A stretch of 44,105 bases of DNA from Planctomycetota bacterium (GCA_014381555.1 JACNLO010000064.1:15912-60016); one strand, 5' to 3'; shown: positions 1-8,333, counted from the first letter of the stretch. Notes: generated by a model from the sequence alone, not told the origin. Made by a program: numbers and translations.

Positions 1-228
1 TCAGAGGTAAACACAGAGGTTGCCACAGAGGTGACCTCAGAGGTAAACACAGAGGTTGCCTCAGAGGTAAACACAGAGGTTGCCTCAGAGGTAAACACAG
101 AGGTTGCCACAGAGGTGACCTCAGAGGTAAACACAGAGGAAGCCACAGAGGTAAACACAGAGGAAGCCACAGAGGTGACCTCAGAGGTAAACACAGAGGA
201 AGCCACAGAGGTGACCTCAGAGGTAGAC
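1..228 (+). repeat. 12-base tandem repeat, 19 units
   Basis: Nineteen in-register 12-base units run from the window edge to 228. The variants are TCAGAGGTAAAC, ACAGAGGTTGCC, ACAGAGGTGACC, ACAGAGGAAGCC and a final TCAGAGGTAGAC. Units also recur in higher-order blocks of two or three (24 or 36 bases), the usual sign of slippage or unequal exchange. The unit length is a multiple of three, so copy changes keep the reading frame. The array may extend left of the window. Confidence 0.95.
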
Positions 229-261
229 GAGGGTATGATTCCGATATGGAACTATATATAG
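1..261 (+). CDS. C-terminal end of an unidentified repeat-tailed protein (partial)
   Basis: The frame is open from the first base, so the true start lies outside the window. What is visible is 19 tetrapeptide units of the type SEVN, TEVA, TEVT or TEEA, then the non-repeat ending DEGMIPIWNYI and a TAG stop. The tail is highly acidic, has no cysteine or aromatic residue in the repeat part, and is probably disordered or an extended linker. The last 16 bases overlap the start of the transaldolase gene, which suggests the two genes are cotranscribed. The ATG at 31 is an internal methionine-like codon (an ACC-ATG-like reading is not needed), so it is not taken as the start. No domain is visible and I assign no function. 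The frame could also be a chance reading through a repeat, but the absence of stops and the regular coding period favour a real protein end. Confidence 0.5.
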   Translation, partial: SEVNTEVATEVTSEVNTEVASEVNTEVASEVNTEVATEVTSEVNTEEATEVNTEEATEVTSEVNTEEATEVTSEVDEGMIPIWNYI

Positions 262-905
262 ACACGGCAAATATCGATGAAATCCGCGAGGCAGCAGCTC
301 TTGGTGTCCTAGACGGTGTAACTACAAACCCGAGCTTGATTGCAAAAGAGGGCGTTGATTTTCATGATCGAATGGCTGAAATTTGTGATGTTGTCAGTGG
401 GCCAGTAAGCGCTGAAGTTGTAGCACTTGAACATGAAGGCATGGTTGCAGAAGCAAATGAACTCTTAAAAATCGCTAATAATATTGTCATAAAACTGCCT
501 TGCACAGTGGATGGTTTGAAGGCATGCAAAACTCTTTCTGATCGAGGTGTGCGAGTGAATATGACATTATGTTTTCAGCCACTTCAAGCACTGATGGTTG
601 CAAAGGCAGGCGCATTTTTAGTCAGCCCATTCCTTGGTCGAATTGATGACATCGGTGGAGATGGTATGGAACTTATTTCTCAAATCCGAACGATTTATGA
701 CAACTTTGGATTTGAAACCAAAATTCTCTCTGCTTCCATACGCCACCCATTGCACCTTGTGCAGTGTGCGCTTGTTGGTTCTGATGTTGTGACTGTTCCA
801 TTCAAAGTAATCAGTCAAATGATGAATCATCCACTCACAGATAAGGGGCTTGAAGCCTTTCTTTCGGATTGGAACGCAAGAGAACAACAAAAATGTTGTT
901 CTTGA
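246..905 (+). CDS. tal: Small transaldolase (TalC/MipB/FSA family)
   Basis: Class I aldolase of the small (about 215-220 residue) transaldolase/fructose-6-phosphate aldolase family; at 219 residues it is full length. Transaldolase moves a dihydroxyacetone unit between sugar phosphates in the non-oxidative pentose phosphate pathway in the cytoplasm. Visible motifs are YIDTAN at residues 4-9, GVTTNPSL at 24-31, the Schiff-base lysine K83 in IKLP, SPFLGR at 127-132 and the late SASIR segment. E57 (in SAEVV) and F129 (in SPF) stand where fructose-6-phosphate aldolases usually have Gln and Tyr, which favours transaldolase rather than aldolase activity. The start ATG lies inside the end of the upstream repeat-protein gene. 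The stop is 13 bases from the end of the convergent kinase gene. Confidence 0.93.
   Translation: MELYIDTANIDEIREAAALGVLDGVTTNPSLIAKEGVDFHDRMAEICDVVSGPVSAEVVALEHEGMVAEANELLKIANNIVIKLPCTVDGLKACKTLSDRGVRVNMTLCFQPLQALMVAKAGAFLVSPFLGRIDDIGGDGMELISQIRTIYDNFGFETKILSASIRHPLHLVQCALVGSDVVTVPFKVISQMMNHPLTDKGLEAFLSDWNAREQQKCCS
881..902. repeat. Inverted repeat at the 3' end of the transaldolase gene
   Basis: AGAACAACA and TGTTGTTCT form perfect 9-base arms around an AAAA loop, ending one base before the TGA stop. It lies between two convergent genes and could act as an mRNA 3' end for either one. There is no T-run after it on either strand, so it is not a classical intrinsic terminator. Confidence 0.5.
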
Positions 906-918
906 CTTAGTACGATTG

Positions 919-2256
919 CTACGTAATAAGTAGTATGAGTAATACTAGATTAAGAAGAAAACTTATGGCGCCAGCAACAATAATTGTTGGTAGCCAGGAT
1001 TCCAAAGAATTCTTTAAAGTAATATGTCCCTTTGACTGAGCAACAGGAGCATGTGCTGAGGAAGATTTTGCAACTTCGGCAAGTTTTGCAAAGTCTAATG
1101 TAGGTTGTGCAAACTGAGGCGAACCCCCAGCGGCAACAGCATCCAAATCTTCAATAAAATCGGTGGCGTTTTGATACCTCTGAGAAAGATCTTTCGCCAT
1201 CATCATTTCGATAATTTGTGAAAAACCTGGTGACAATGTCGAGTTGATATGGTCAGGAGGAACAAGCTTCTTTTTCAAATGGCGATGCATAACATCAGAT
1301 GGGTTTTTGCCAGGGAATGGAACATTGCCAGTCACCATGTGGTAAAGCGTTGCACCTAAACCATACAGGTCAGCAGCAGGTGTAATTTCTTTTTTCCCTC
1401 GGATTTGCTCCGGGCTAATGTAATATGGAGTGCCATACGCACGCCCAGCTTCTGCTTCTGCGGCTTCGCGATCATTTAACGCACGTGCCAACCCAAGGTC
1501 TGCAAGTTTTACATCACCATTCTTAGCAATCATAATATTTTTAGGCTTGATATCTCGGTGGATGAAGCCACGTTGATGAGCGTGTTGAAGAGCTTTTGCT
1601 ACTTGTCGAATAATGGGCATTGCCTCTTGTTCGGTCAGTTTCTTTTTTTCAACAATAAGGTCGTGAACAGTTGTCCCATCAACATATTCCATTACAAAGT
1701 AATGGTATTCCCCAGACTGACCAACGTCGTACGCCTGCACAATATTAGCGTCATTTAACTTTGCAGCAGCTCGACCTTCTTTGTAAAACCGTAGGAGAAA
1801 ATCTTCATTCTCAGAAAACGTCTTTGGCAATACTTTAATTGCAACAGGTCTATCAAGACTTTCTTGTTGTGCAAGAAAAACCGTGGCCATTGCACCCGCT
1901 CCAAGTTTTCGGATAATTCGATAACCCTGAATCCTTTGTGTCGACTTTCGAGTATCAAAATCCGTTTGAAGACGATCAAGTTGGCGACGTGTTAAAAATT
2001 CATGATTCACTAAAATGTCAGCGAGCGTGTGGCCAGTTGCCTGCCCATCAGAATCCTGCAACAGCGCCGAGCACTCGCTCAGTTCTTCTGGAGTAACAAG
2101 CCCGTTGTCAACCACAAGTTTTCCAAGAATTGTTTCAAACCCAAATGTTGAAGCGCCTGGGCTACCACTGCGATCACCATTGGAGTTTGAAGAACCTCCA
2201 CTCCGGGTACTTGGTTTGTTTTCATTATCTATCTGGTTTTTTTGGTCTTCGGCCAT
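919..2256 (-). CDS. Membrane-anchored Ser/Thr protein kinase
   Basis: Hanks-type kinase of 445 residues when started at the ATG at 2256 (MAEDQKN), which has GGAG about 12 bases upstream. A longer frame reaches 2370 but would run through the divergent promoter region. Order of parts: a Ser/Gly/Asn-rich N-terminus; a small helical domain at about residues 40-100 with the pattern LGKLVVDNGLVTPEEL, resembling the N-terminal domain of GspE-type ATPases and of many planctomycete kinases; then the kinase. The glycine loop GAGAMATV is near 119-126, VAIK has lysine at 141, HRDIKPKN starts at 233, DLG replaces DFG at 253, and SPE replaces APE near 282. The last about 20 residues are a transmembrane helix, so the kinase probably faces the cytoplasm from a tail anchor. 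All catalytic residues are present. The substrate is unknown. Confidence 0.93.
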   Translation of the reverse strand: MAEDQKNQIDNENKPSTRSGGSSNSNGDRSGSPGASTFGFETILGKLVVDNGLVTPEELSECSALLQDSDGQATGHTLADILVNHEFLTRRQLDRLQTDFDTRKSTQRIQGYRIIRKLGAGAMATVFLAQQESLDRPVAIKVLPKTFSENEDFLLRFYKEGRAAAKLNDANIVQAYDVGQSGEYHYFVMEYVDGTTVHDLIVEKKKLTEQEAMPIIRQVAKALQHAHQRGFIHRDIKPKNIMIAKNGDVKLADLGLARALNDREAAEAEAGRAYGTPYYISPEQIRGKKEITPAADLYGLGATLYHMVTGNVPFPGKNPSDVMHRHLKKKLVPPDHINSTLSPGFSQIIEMMMAKDLSQRYQNATDFIEDLDAVAAGGSPQFAQPTLDFAKLAEVAKSSSAHAPVAQSKGHITLKNSLESWLPTIIVAGAISFLLNLVLLILLIT

Positions 2257-2358
2257 CTTCGAATAATGCTCCGAGTAGACTATTGTTCCCAAAAGGGCAT
2301 CTGTCAAGTCGAACATCCGAGGAATATCTATTTTCAGCAGAATGATTGGCAAGGTACG

Positions 2359-3396
2359 ATGCACATTCACATGTCTTGTAATACCCCAAAACGCATCTTA
2401 TTTATACGGCCTAGTGCTCTTGGCGATGTGTGCCGTAGCGTTCCTGTTGTTACAAGCCTTAAAAAACGGTGGCCAGAGACATCGATTGATTGGCTTGTGC
2501 AAACAGAATTTTTAGATGCGGTTTCAGCCCACCCAGCAATAGAAAACGTCATTCCATTCCAACGGCAGGAAATGAGGCGATGGTATACACCAAAAGGTTT
2601 ATTGTTGACATTAAGATTTCTTCGAGTCTTAAAATCGAAGAAATACGACCTTGTAATTGATGGACAAGGTTTAGGTCGCAGCGGAATATTTACGTGGGCA
2701 ACTCACGCAGCAGTACGAATTGGCTTGGCATCAGCCAGAGAGTTTGGATGGCTTGGATATACAAAAAAAGTACAAGTCAATTGCAAACATACGGTGGACC
2801 AAATGCTCGCGTTAAGTGAGGCTGCTGGAGCACCATCAATTACTGACATGCAACTTTATACGCATAAGCGGGACGAGTTGTGGTGGGAATCATTCAAAGA
2901 AAAAAACAGTGTTACAACATATGCTGTCCTCGCTCCAACCTCTCGTTGGAAAAGTAAGCAGTGGCCCGTTGAGAGATTTGTTTCTCTTGCAGCACATTTT
3001 ATGGAAAAAGGAATGCAGGTTGTGGTTGTTGGTGCACCTAACGAAGAGGATCAAATTGCGCCGTTACTTGAGCTCGATAAGACTATTAATGTTATGCCAG
3101 AAATGACAATTGGACGCTTGATGGCAGTTATCGCCTCCTCGACCATCGTAGTTGCAAACGATTCGGCAGCGCTTCACATTGCTGTTGGTTTTAATAGGCC
3201 GTGTGTTGGGTTGTTTGGTCCTACCGACCCAAGTAAGGTTGGACCATATAAATGTGACAAATCTACTGTTGCTGCAAATGTAGATTATGGTGCGGTGAAT
3301 TACCGTGATTGTGCTGGTAACCAACTAATGCAACAGATAGATATTCAAGAAGTCATTGAACGAATTGAAACTATTTGTAGACAGGACAATGAATGA
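2359..3396 (+). CDS. Glycosyltransferase family 9, heptosyltransferase-like
   Basis: ADP-heptose:LPS heptosyltransferase-like protein (GT9 family, GT-B fold, 345 residues). It shows the N-terminal RILFIRPSALGDV signature, the central APTSRWKSKQWP segment and the C-terminal donor-site motif ANDSAALHIAVG followed by GLFGPTDPSKVGPY. These enzymes add heptose to the inner core of lipopolysaccharide on the cytoplasmic face of the inner membrane. The start is uncertain: 2359 has AAGG four bases upstream, while 2371 (MSCNTPKR) fits the family N-terminus equally well. The longer frame back to 2242 is rejected because it overlaps the kinase. The gene is first in a run with maf, lpxK and hldE, and hldE makes the donor precursor, which supports a heptosyl role. 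The exact acceptor cannot be told from sequence. Confidence 0.88.
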   Translation: MHIHMSCNTPKRILFIRPSALGDVCRSVPVVTSLKKRWPETSIDWLVQTEFLDAVSAHPAIENVIPFQRQEMRRWYTPKGLLLTLRFLRVLKSKKYDLVIDGQGLGRSGIFTWATHAAVRIGLASAREFGWLGYTKKVQVNCKHTVDQMLALSEAAGAPSITDMQLYTHKRDELWWESFKEKNSVTTYAVLAPTSRWKSKQWPVERFVSLAAHFMEKGMQVVVVGAPNEEDQIAPLLELDKTINVMPEMTIGRLMAVIASSTIVVANDSAALHIAVGFNRPCVGLFGPTDPSKVGPYKCDKSTVAANVDYGAVNYRDCAGNQLMQQIDIQEVIERIETICRQDNE

Positions 3397-3986
3397 TTCA
3401 ATGGGAACAACCCCTCTTTTTGGCAAGCACATCTCCTAGGCGGGAGAAACTTCTTAAAGAAAGTGGAATAGAGGTTATTTCTTCTCCTCCACGCTGTGAT
3501 GATGGCGTTTTTACATGTGGAACAATGTCAGTAGAGCGATGGGTGCAATCGCTATCTGTTTTGAAAGCACAGAATGTGGCACAACGACTCGAAAAAAACA
3601 GTGGAACAGTTTTGGCTGCAGACACCGTGTGTGTTATTGATGGGCAAATTCTCGGCCAACCAAAAAGTGAAGAAGAAGCAAGAGATATGTTGCACTCGAT
3701 GCTGAATCGAACTCACGATGTTCTCACCGGTTGGTGTCTTTCTTCATTAAATCAACTATGCTTGAGTTGTGGTTACGAGAGTTCCGAAATTACAATTGGC
3801 TCGATTGATGATGAAGAAATTGAAAAATATCTTCGTACTTCGAATTGGGAGGGCAAGGCTGGAGGATACAATCTTAGTGATCGAGTTGATGCTGGTTGGC
3901 CAATTGTTTGTGTAGGCGACCCGACAAATGTTATGGGATTACCAATGAACAGAATTCAACAAGAACTGGCTCGGGATAGAGATTAA
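3393..3986 (+). CDS. maf: Maf family nucleotide pyrophosphatase
   Basis: Maf/HAM1-fold nucleoside triphosphate pyrophosphatase of 197 residues, normal length for the family. Members hydrolyse dTTP/UTP or modified nucleotides to the monophosphate and may clean the nucleotide pool. Visible are the N-terminal ASTSPRR motif (residues 11-17), the catalytic-site aspartate in AADTVC (D77), the GQPKSEEEAR segment and the C-terminal GKAGGYNLSD. The ATG overlaps the upstream stop by four bases and its own stop overlaps lpxK by one base, so translation is probably coupled. I cannot say which Maf subfamily (dTTPase or m7GTPase) it belongs to. Confidence 0.92.
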   Translation: MIQWEQPLFLASTSPRREKLLKESGIEVISSPPRCDDGVFTCGTMSVERWVQSLSVLKAQNVAQRLEKNSGTVLAADTVCVIDGQILGQPKSEEEARDMLHSMLNRTHDVLTGWCLSSLNQLCLSCGYESSEITIGSIDDEEIEKYLRTSNWEGKAGGYNLSDRVDAGWPIVCVGDPTNVMGLPMNRIQQELARDRD

Positions 3987-4999
3987 TGCGAACCCCTCTT
4001 CCGAGTTGGTTAGATTTTTTTGCAATACCTGCATCGTGGTTGTATGGAAAAATTGTAGGTATCCGTAATTGTTATTACGATCGAGGGAAAAATGTACACA
4101 CGGTTGGTCGCCCCGTGATTGCAGTCGGAAACCTTACGGTTGGCGGCACAGGCAAAACCCCGCTTGTAACTTGGATTGTTCGTCGATTAAGAAAACATGG
4201 CCACAACCCAGCGATTGTGATGCGTGGTTATGCAGCTGTCGAGCTAGAATGTGCGGATGAAGCGGTGGAATACCGGCAGCGACTCCATGACATTGAAGTA
4301 ATTGTTGGAGCCGACCGAGTGGAAACGGTAAACGAATATATTGCAAATGGAGGTGAAGCTGATTGTTTTGTGATGGATGATGGTTTTCAGCATAGACGAA
4401 TTGCTCGAGACTTAGATATTGTTGTGATGGATTATTTGCGTGATCCATTCAAACAACGAATGCTTCCTGCTGGTTGGCTACGAGAACCAGTTATTGGTTT
4501 GAAACGTGCAGATGCTGTGGTTGTTAGCCATGCTCAAAGAATAAATCCAGACTTTGCTCAAGTTGTTGAAAATGTTTCTGGTTACCCACCTGTTGCTTGG
4601 ACTACACATCACTGGTCAGGTCTCGAATTGCATGATGAAACTGGAACTTATATCAAAACTCTCGATTGGTTAACAGGTCGTTCCGTTGCCGTACGCTTGG
4701 GAATTGGTTATCCCGGCTCGGTCATTGAAGCGCTTGTTCGGCTCGGGGCAAAAATATCTTCCCAGATGGATGCTGGTGATCACCAACCGTTTTCAAACGA
4801 AGAAATTGCTGAATTAACCACAATCTCTCCAAAAGTTGATGCCATTGTTATGACTCTCAAAGATTGGGTAAAAGCAAAAGATGTCATTGATTTGAAATCA
4901 TTGCAATGTCCAATAATTGTTCCAACCCTTGAATTAGAGGTCGTGGACGGGGCTCAGGCACTAGAAGCCAAACTTCTAAGCGTATTCAAGATACGATGA
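3986..4999 (+). CDS. lpxK: Tetraacyldisaccharide 4'-kinase (lipid A 4'-kinase)
   Basis: LpxK phosphorylates the 4' position of the tetraacyldisaccharide lipid A precursor at the inner membrane; it is the sixth step of the Raetz pathway. At 337 residues it matches the family. The Walker A-like GGTGKTP is at residues 53-59, following VIAVGNLTVGG, and the characteristic MDDGFQHRR is at 130-138. The hydrophobic N-terminus around PSWLDFFAIPASWLYG fits the membrane-binding helix known in LpxK. The ATG overlaps the maf stop (TAATG). With the heptose genes on both sides this shows that the organism makes lipid A and core LPS. Confidence 0.95.
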   Translation: MRTPLPSWLDFFAIPASWLYGKIVGIRNCYYDRGKNVHTVGRPVIAVGNLTVGGTGKTPLVTWIVRRLRKHGHNPAIVMRGYAAVELECADEAVEYRQRLHDIEVIVGADRVETVNEYIANGGEADCFVMDDGFQHRRIARDLDIVVMDYLRDPFKQRMLPAGWLREPVIGLKRADAVVVSHAQRINPDFAQVVENVSGYPPVAWTTHHWSGLELHDETGTYIKTLDWLTGRSVAVRLGIGYPGSVIEALVRLGAKISSQMDAGDHQPFSNEEIAELTTISPKVDAIVMTLKDWVKAKDVIDLKSLQCPIIVPTLELEVVDGAQALEAKLLSVFKIR

Positions 5000-5003
5000 A
5001 CAT

Positions 5004-6488
5004 ATGAGCGACCTTCTTACAAAAGTATTGCAAATTCAAAGACCCTCAATTCTCGTCATTGGTGACTTGATGCTAGACGAAACTGTCTCAGGTGATGCTG
5101 AGCGGTTAAGCCCAGATTCTCCAGTTCCCGTACTTGAAGTTCGATCCGTACAATCTCGACTTGGTGGGGCCGCGAATGTTGCAAGGTGTCTCGTAGCAAT
5201 GAATGCCAGTGTTGAGTGTTTGGGTGTGGTTGGAAACGATAAGGAGGGGGAGCTGTTAATACAATTACTTGCTTCAGAAGGAATTGATTCATCAAATATA
5301 TTACGAGTTGAAGATCGCCCAACCACAGTGAAACGAAGTATTGTTGGTCTCGCCCAACATCGCCACCCACAAAAGATGTTTAGGGTTGATCACGAATCTA
5401 GGGAGCCGTTGAAAAGCGAGCATGCCGAAGTATTGATAAGCAAACTAAATGAAATAATAAATAAGTTTGACGTTGTTTGCATTGAAGATTATGGAAAAGG
5501 AGTAGTAGCTGAAGCAATATGCGTCCGTATTATTGAACACTGCAAAGATGCAGGAGTAGAAGTTATTGTCGACCCTGCTGGCATCGAAGATTATTCAAAA
5601 TATGCGGGTGCAACAGCAATTACGCCAAACCGAACCGAAGCGGAAAAAGCAACTGGTAGTAGATTAGATGACGCGAACCCTCTTGAAGGTGCAGCAACTC
5701 TTGCTACAACGATGTGCGAATCATTACACATGCATGCAGCAGTTGTTACTCTAGATCGTCACGGAGCGGTGTTGAAGGAAAATGGTCAAAAAGCAATACA
5801 TGTTCCAACTCGTGCACGATCTGTATACGATGTGACGGGTGCTGGCGATATTGTTTTAGCCGCAATAGCTGTTGGTCGTGGTGGGCGTCTTGATTGGAAA
5901 GAATGTGTTGAATTAGCAAATGTTGCCGCGGGTCTTGAGGTTGAAAAGTTTGGTGCAACTCCAATTCCAATGTCGCAAATTCATAAAGAGTTGCTCTCAA
6001 TGCAAGCGGATTGCAATGGAAAAATTCGTTCTTCGGAAGATCTTGCAATTGAAATCGCAGCAGCAAAAGAGATTGGTCAACGAGTTGTTCTTACGAACGG
6101 TTGCTTCGATGTAATTCATGCAGGCCATGTTTCTTACTTGCGAGAAGCCGCAAAACTTGGAGACATCTTAATAGTTGGGGTGAATAGCGATGAGCAAGTT
6201 GCTTTGCAAAAGGGTGAAGGCCGCCCGATTTATACTGCTGATGAACGTATGGATATTCTTGCAGAATTACAATGCGTGAGTTATATCATTCAGTTTGAAG
6301 AGCCAACTGCAAGTGAACTTATTAAGAGTGTTTGTCCAGATTTATATGTTAAGGGTGGAGATTATGTTCCAGAAGAAATTAACGAATACAATTTGTTGAA
6401 AGAACTTGGTATCGAAATTCAACTACTGTCGGAACGGCCCGGCAGAAGTAGCACCGATGTTGTTTCTCAATTGAAAGAAACTCGGTGA
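5004..6488 (+). CDS. hldE: Bifunctional heptose 7-phosphate kinase / heptose 1-phosphate adenylyltransferase
   Basis: HldE carries out two steps of ADP-heptose synthesis for the LPS inner core. The N-terminal ribokinase/PfkB domain (about residues 1-325) has GDLMLDE at 20-26, GGAANVA at 54-60 and the PfkB signature DVTGAGD at 276-282 with catalytic D282. The C-terminal cytidylyltransferase-like domain (about 345-494) has NGCFDVIHAGH at 365-375, VGVNSDE and the typical GGDYVPEE. The length of 494 is slightly above the E. coli enzyme. It starts four bases after lpxK and overlaps the following peptidase gene, so it belongs to the same operon. Its product feeds the GT9 enzyme encoded at the head of the operon. 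Both active sites look intact. Confidence 0.96.
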   Translation: MSDLLTKVLQIQRPSILVIGDLMLDETVSGDAERLSPDSPVPVLEVRSVQSRLGGAANVARCLVAMNASVECLGVVGNDKEGELLIQLLASEGIDSSNILRVEDRPTTVKRSIVGLAQHRHPQKMFRVDHESREPLKSEHAEVLISKLNEIINKFDVVCIEDYGKGVVAEAICVRIIEHCKDAGVEVIVDPAGIEDYSKYAGATAITPNRTEAEKATGSRLDDANPLEGAATLATTMCESLHMHAAVVTLDRHGAVLKENGQKAIHVPTRARSVYDVTGAGDIVLAAIAVGRGGRLDWKECVELANVAAGLEVEKFGATPIPMSQIHKELLSMQADCNGKIRSSEDLAIEIAAAKEIGQRVVLTNGCFDVIHAGHVSYLREAAKLGDILIVGVNSDEQVALQKGEGRPIYTADERMDILAELQCVSYIIQFEEPTASELIKSVCPDLYVKGGDYVPEEINEYNLLKELGIEIQLLSERPGRSSTDVVSQLKETR

Positions 6489-7696
6489 TGATTCCATTAA
6501 AAGAATACACTAAGAGGCGATCACAAGTATTAAAAGCATTAAATGGTGCTGTGGGCATAGTTTTTGCTGGGACTAGCGATGGCGAATTAAGTACTACGTG
6601 GCGACCTCATGCACATTTTGAATATCTAACTGGCATAACAAATGAGCCAGGTGCGATGTTGTTGTTGGATTCTAAAAATCCTACAAAATCTCGCCAATCG
6701 GTTTTATTTCTACAAGCGAGAGATCCCGAACTTGAACAATGGGACGGGTTTAGAAAACCCTTAGGGAGTGTACTTCGCGAATCAACCGGGTTTACAACCA
6801 TCATGCGTACACGCTCCCTTGCCCTTGTGCTTGAAGATGTGGCCTCAAGAAATACACAATTTGCAACGTTGATGCCTCACGCGAACATAGATCAACCAGT
6901 TTCAAAAGATGTTGAATTGTGGAACAAGGTCCTTGCACGTTCTGGGCAAGGTGAACTCATTGATAAATCTGGAGTAATTCCAAACTTGAGAAGCGTGAAG
7001 TCTGCTTCTGAGATAAAGACAATCCAAGAAGCAGTAAACATGACAGCGAAGGGGTTTGCAGATGCATTCTTATTTTTAGAAGAGGGTGTAAACGAATATC
7101 AAGTTCAAGCAACATTAGAACATGGCTATGCGATGGCAGGCGGTCGTGGAAGTGCGTTTCCTCCAATTGTTGGTGGTGGAATAAATAGCACAGTGTTGCA
7201 TTACAAAGAAAATTGCAACGACCTTACTGATGGAGACGTAGTGTGCATTGATTCCGGAGCATTTCATGCTGGGTATGGTGCCGATATTTCGCGCACTGTC
7301 CCAGTTTCAGGAAAATTTACTAAGCGACAAAAAGAAGTGTATGAAATTGTTCTAAGAGCGCAGGAGAGTGCGATTAAATCAGTGAAGCCTGGTGTTACTT
7401 TGGGTGAACTCGATGCGGTGGCTCGAGCAGTTATTGTAAAGGCGGGGTATGGCGATAATTTTATTCATAGTATTGGTCACCATTTGGGGTTAGAAACGCA
7501 TGATCATTGTGGCCCGATGGCACCGCTTAAATCTGGAGCTGTAATCACGATTGAGCCAGGTATTTACTTGCCCGATGAAGCAATTGGTATTCGCATCGAG
7601 GACGATATCGTGGTGACTGCAAAAGGACACAAAAACTTGTCGCAGCATATTCCAAAATCAGTTGTTGCTATTGAAAAGGCAATGCGTAAACAATAG
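6488..7696 (+). CDS. pepP: Xaa-Pro aminopeptidase, M24B family
   Basis: Cytoplasmic metallopeptidase that removes an N-terminal residue preceding proline; 402 residues from the ATG at 6488 (TGATG overlap with hldE). A GTG at 6485 would add one residue. The N-terminal aminopeptidase P domain covers about 1-170 and the pita-bread catalytic domain the rest. The two-metal ligands are all present: D255 in IDSGAF, D266 in GADISRT, H331 in IGHHLGL, E356 in IEPGIYLP and E371 in RIEDD. The gene follows the LPS genes but has no known link with them and is probably just carried in the same transcript. Confidence 0.93.
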   Translation: MIPLKEYTKRRSQVLKALNGAVGIVFAGTSDGELSTTWRPHAHFEYLTGITNEPGAMLLLDSKNPTKSRQSVLFLQARDPELEQWDGFRKPLGSVLRESTGFTTIMRTRSLALVLEDVASRNTQFATLMPHANIDQPVSKDVELWNKVLARSGQGELIDKSGVIPNLRSVKSASEIKTIQEAVNMTAKGFADAFLFLEEGVNEYQVQATLEHGYAMAGGRGSAFPPIVGGGINSTVLHYKENCNDLTDGDVVCIDSGAFHAGYGADISRTVPVSGKFTKRQKEVYEIVLRAQESAIKSVKPGVTLGELDAVARAVIVKAGYGDNFIHSIGHHLGLETHDHCGPMAPLKSGAVITIEPGIYLPDEAIGIRIEDDIVVTAKGHKNLSQHIPKSVVAIEKAMRKQ

Positions 7697-7698
7697 CT

Positions 7699-8310
7699 AT
7701 GGATCAGTATGATGAACACAAGGCCAGCGATGCTGCTTGGGCTTTTTTGCGAAGCAACTCAACTGCGACGTTACGGTTCGGAGAAAATAGCCAAGATATT
7801 TCATATATTGTTGCTCCTGATGGACGGCTCGTTATTTCTGCAATGGTTGCGATGTTGCAGCCGTGCGATACGATTATGTTTGTTCCCGAGTACGCGGAAG
7901 ATTGTATGGAGATGCATGTTTCATTAAACCAATTTTTAGAGAATGGAGATGATGGAACTCTTGCAGATCGGTGGCAGGTATATCACGGAGTACCACCAGA
8001 CACACAGTGGGCGATTGTAGACATAGATGCAGCTCGATATCACGAAATGTTTATTGATGGGGAAACACTTACTAGAGAAAATTTGTTGGCTGAAGATGAA
8101 GTCTCATTGTGCAAGAAGTTAAATAAGAATAAAGACACGATTCGTTTGGTGTGTGCCTCGAAAACAAATGTCGAAGTATCAGATCCGTTTGTGGTTGGGG
8201 TTGATTCCCTAGGCATAGATATCAGGGCACCGTTTGGAATAGTTCGTATTCAAGCTGAAACACCATTTGTTTCAGCTTCCGATGTCTTAGCATTGTTCAA
8301 CTTGAAATAA
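7699..8310 (+). CDS. FMN-binding split-barrel-like protein with DUF2470-like C-terminus
   Basis: Protein of 203 residues starting two bases after pepP. The N-terminal half (AAWAFLRSNSTATLRF, then ISYIVAPDGRLVISAM) has the strand pattern of the pyridoxamine-phosphate-oxidase-like split barrel. The C-terminal part (VVGVDSLGIDIRAPFG, then a VSASDVLALF helix) resembles the DUF2470 domain found in HugZ-type haem-degrading or haem-binding proteins. I infer a flavin- or haem-related cytoplasmic protein; no catalytic residue can be assigned with confidence, and the family call rests on pattern recognition only. The gene ends in TAA directly before a 21-base palindrome shared with the convergent aroDE end. 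Confidence 0.55.
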   Translation: MDQYDEHKASDAAWAFLRSNSTATLRFGENSQDISYIVAPDGRLVISAMVAMLQPCDTIMFVPEYAEDCMEMHVSLNQFLENGDDGTLADRWQVYHGVPPDTQWAIVDIDAARYHEMFIDGETLTRENLLAEDEVSLCKKLNKNKDTIRLVCASKTNVEVSDPFVVGVDSLGIDIRAPFGIVRIQAETPFVSASDVLALFNLK

Positions 8311-8330
8311 TTCTGGCTCTGAGCCAGAAT
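8310..8330. terminator. Palindrome between convergent gene ends
   Basis: ATTCTGGCTC and GAGCCAGAAT form perfect 10-base arms around a single T. It fills most of the 23-base gap between the split-barrel gene and aroDE, which end towards each other. Neither strand has a T-run after it, so it is only terminator-like. The core GGCTC-N-GAGCC recurs at 40938-40964 and the arms GGCTC/GAGCC also occur in the stem of the 44054 terminator. Confidence 0.55.
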
Positions 8331-8333
8331 AGG

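Noticed and set aside
1-228. CRISPR-like repetition
   Set aside because: Units are contiguous 12-base tandem repeats without spacers and are in frame with a coding sequence.
2242-2370. Overlapping long N-terminal extensions of the kinase and GT9 genes
   Set aside because: The extended frames overlap each other in the divergent promoter region; the shorter starts at 2256 and 2359 match family N-termini better.
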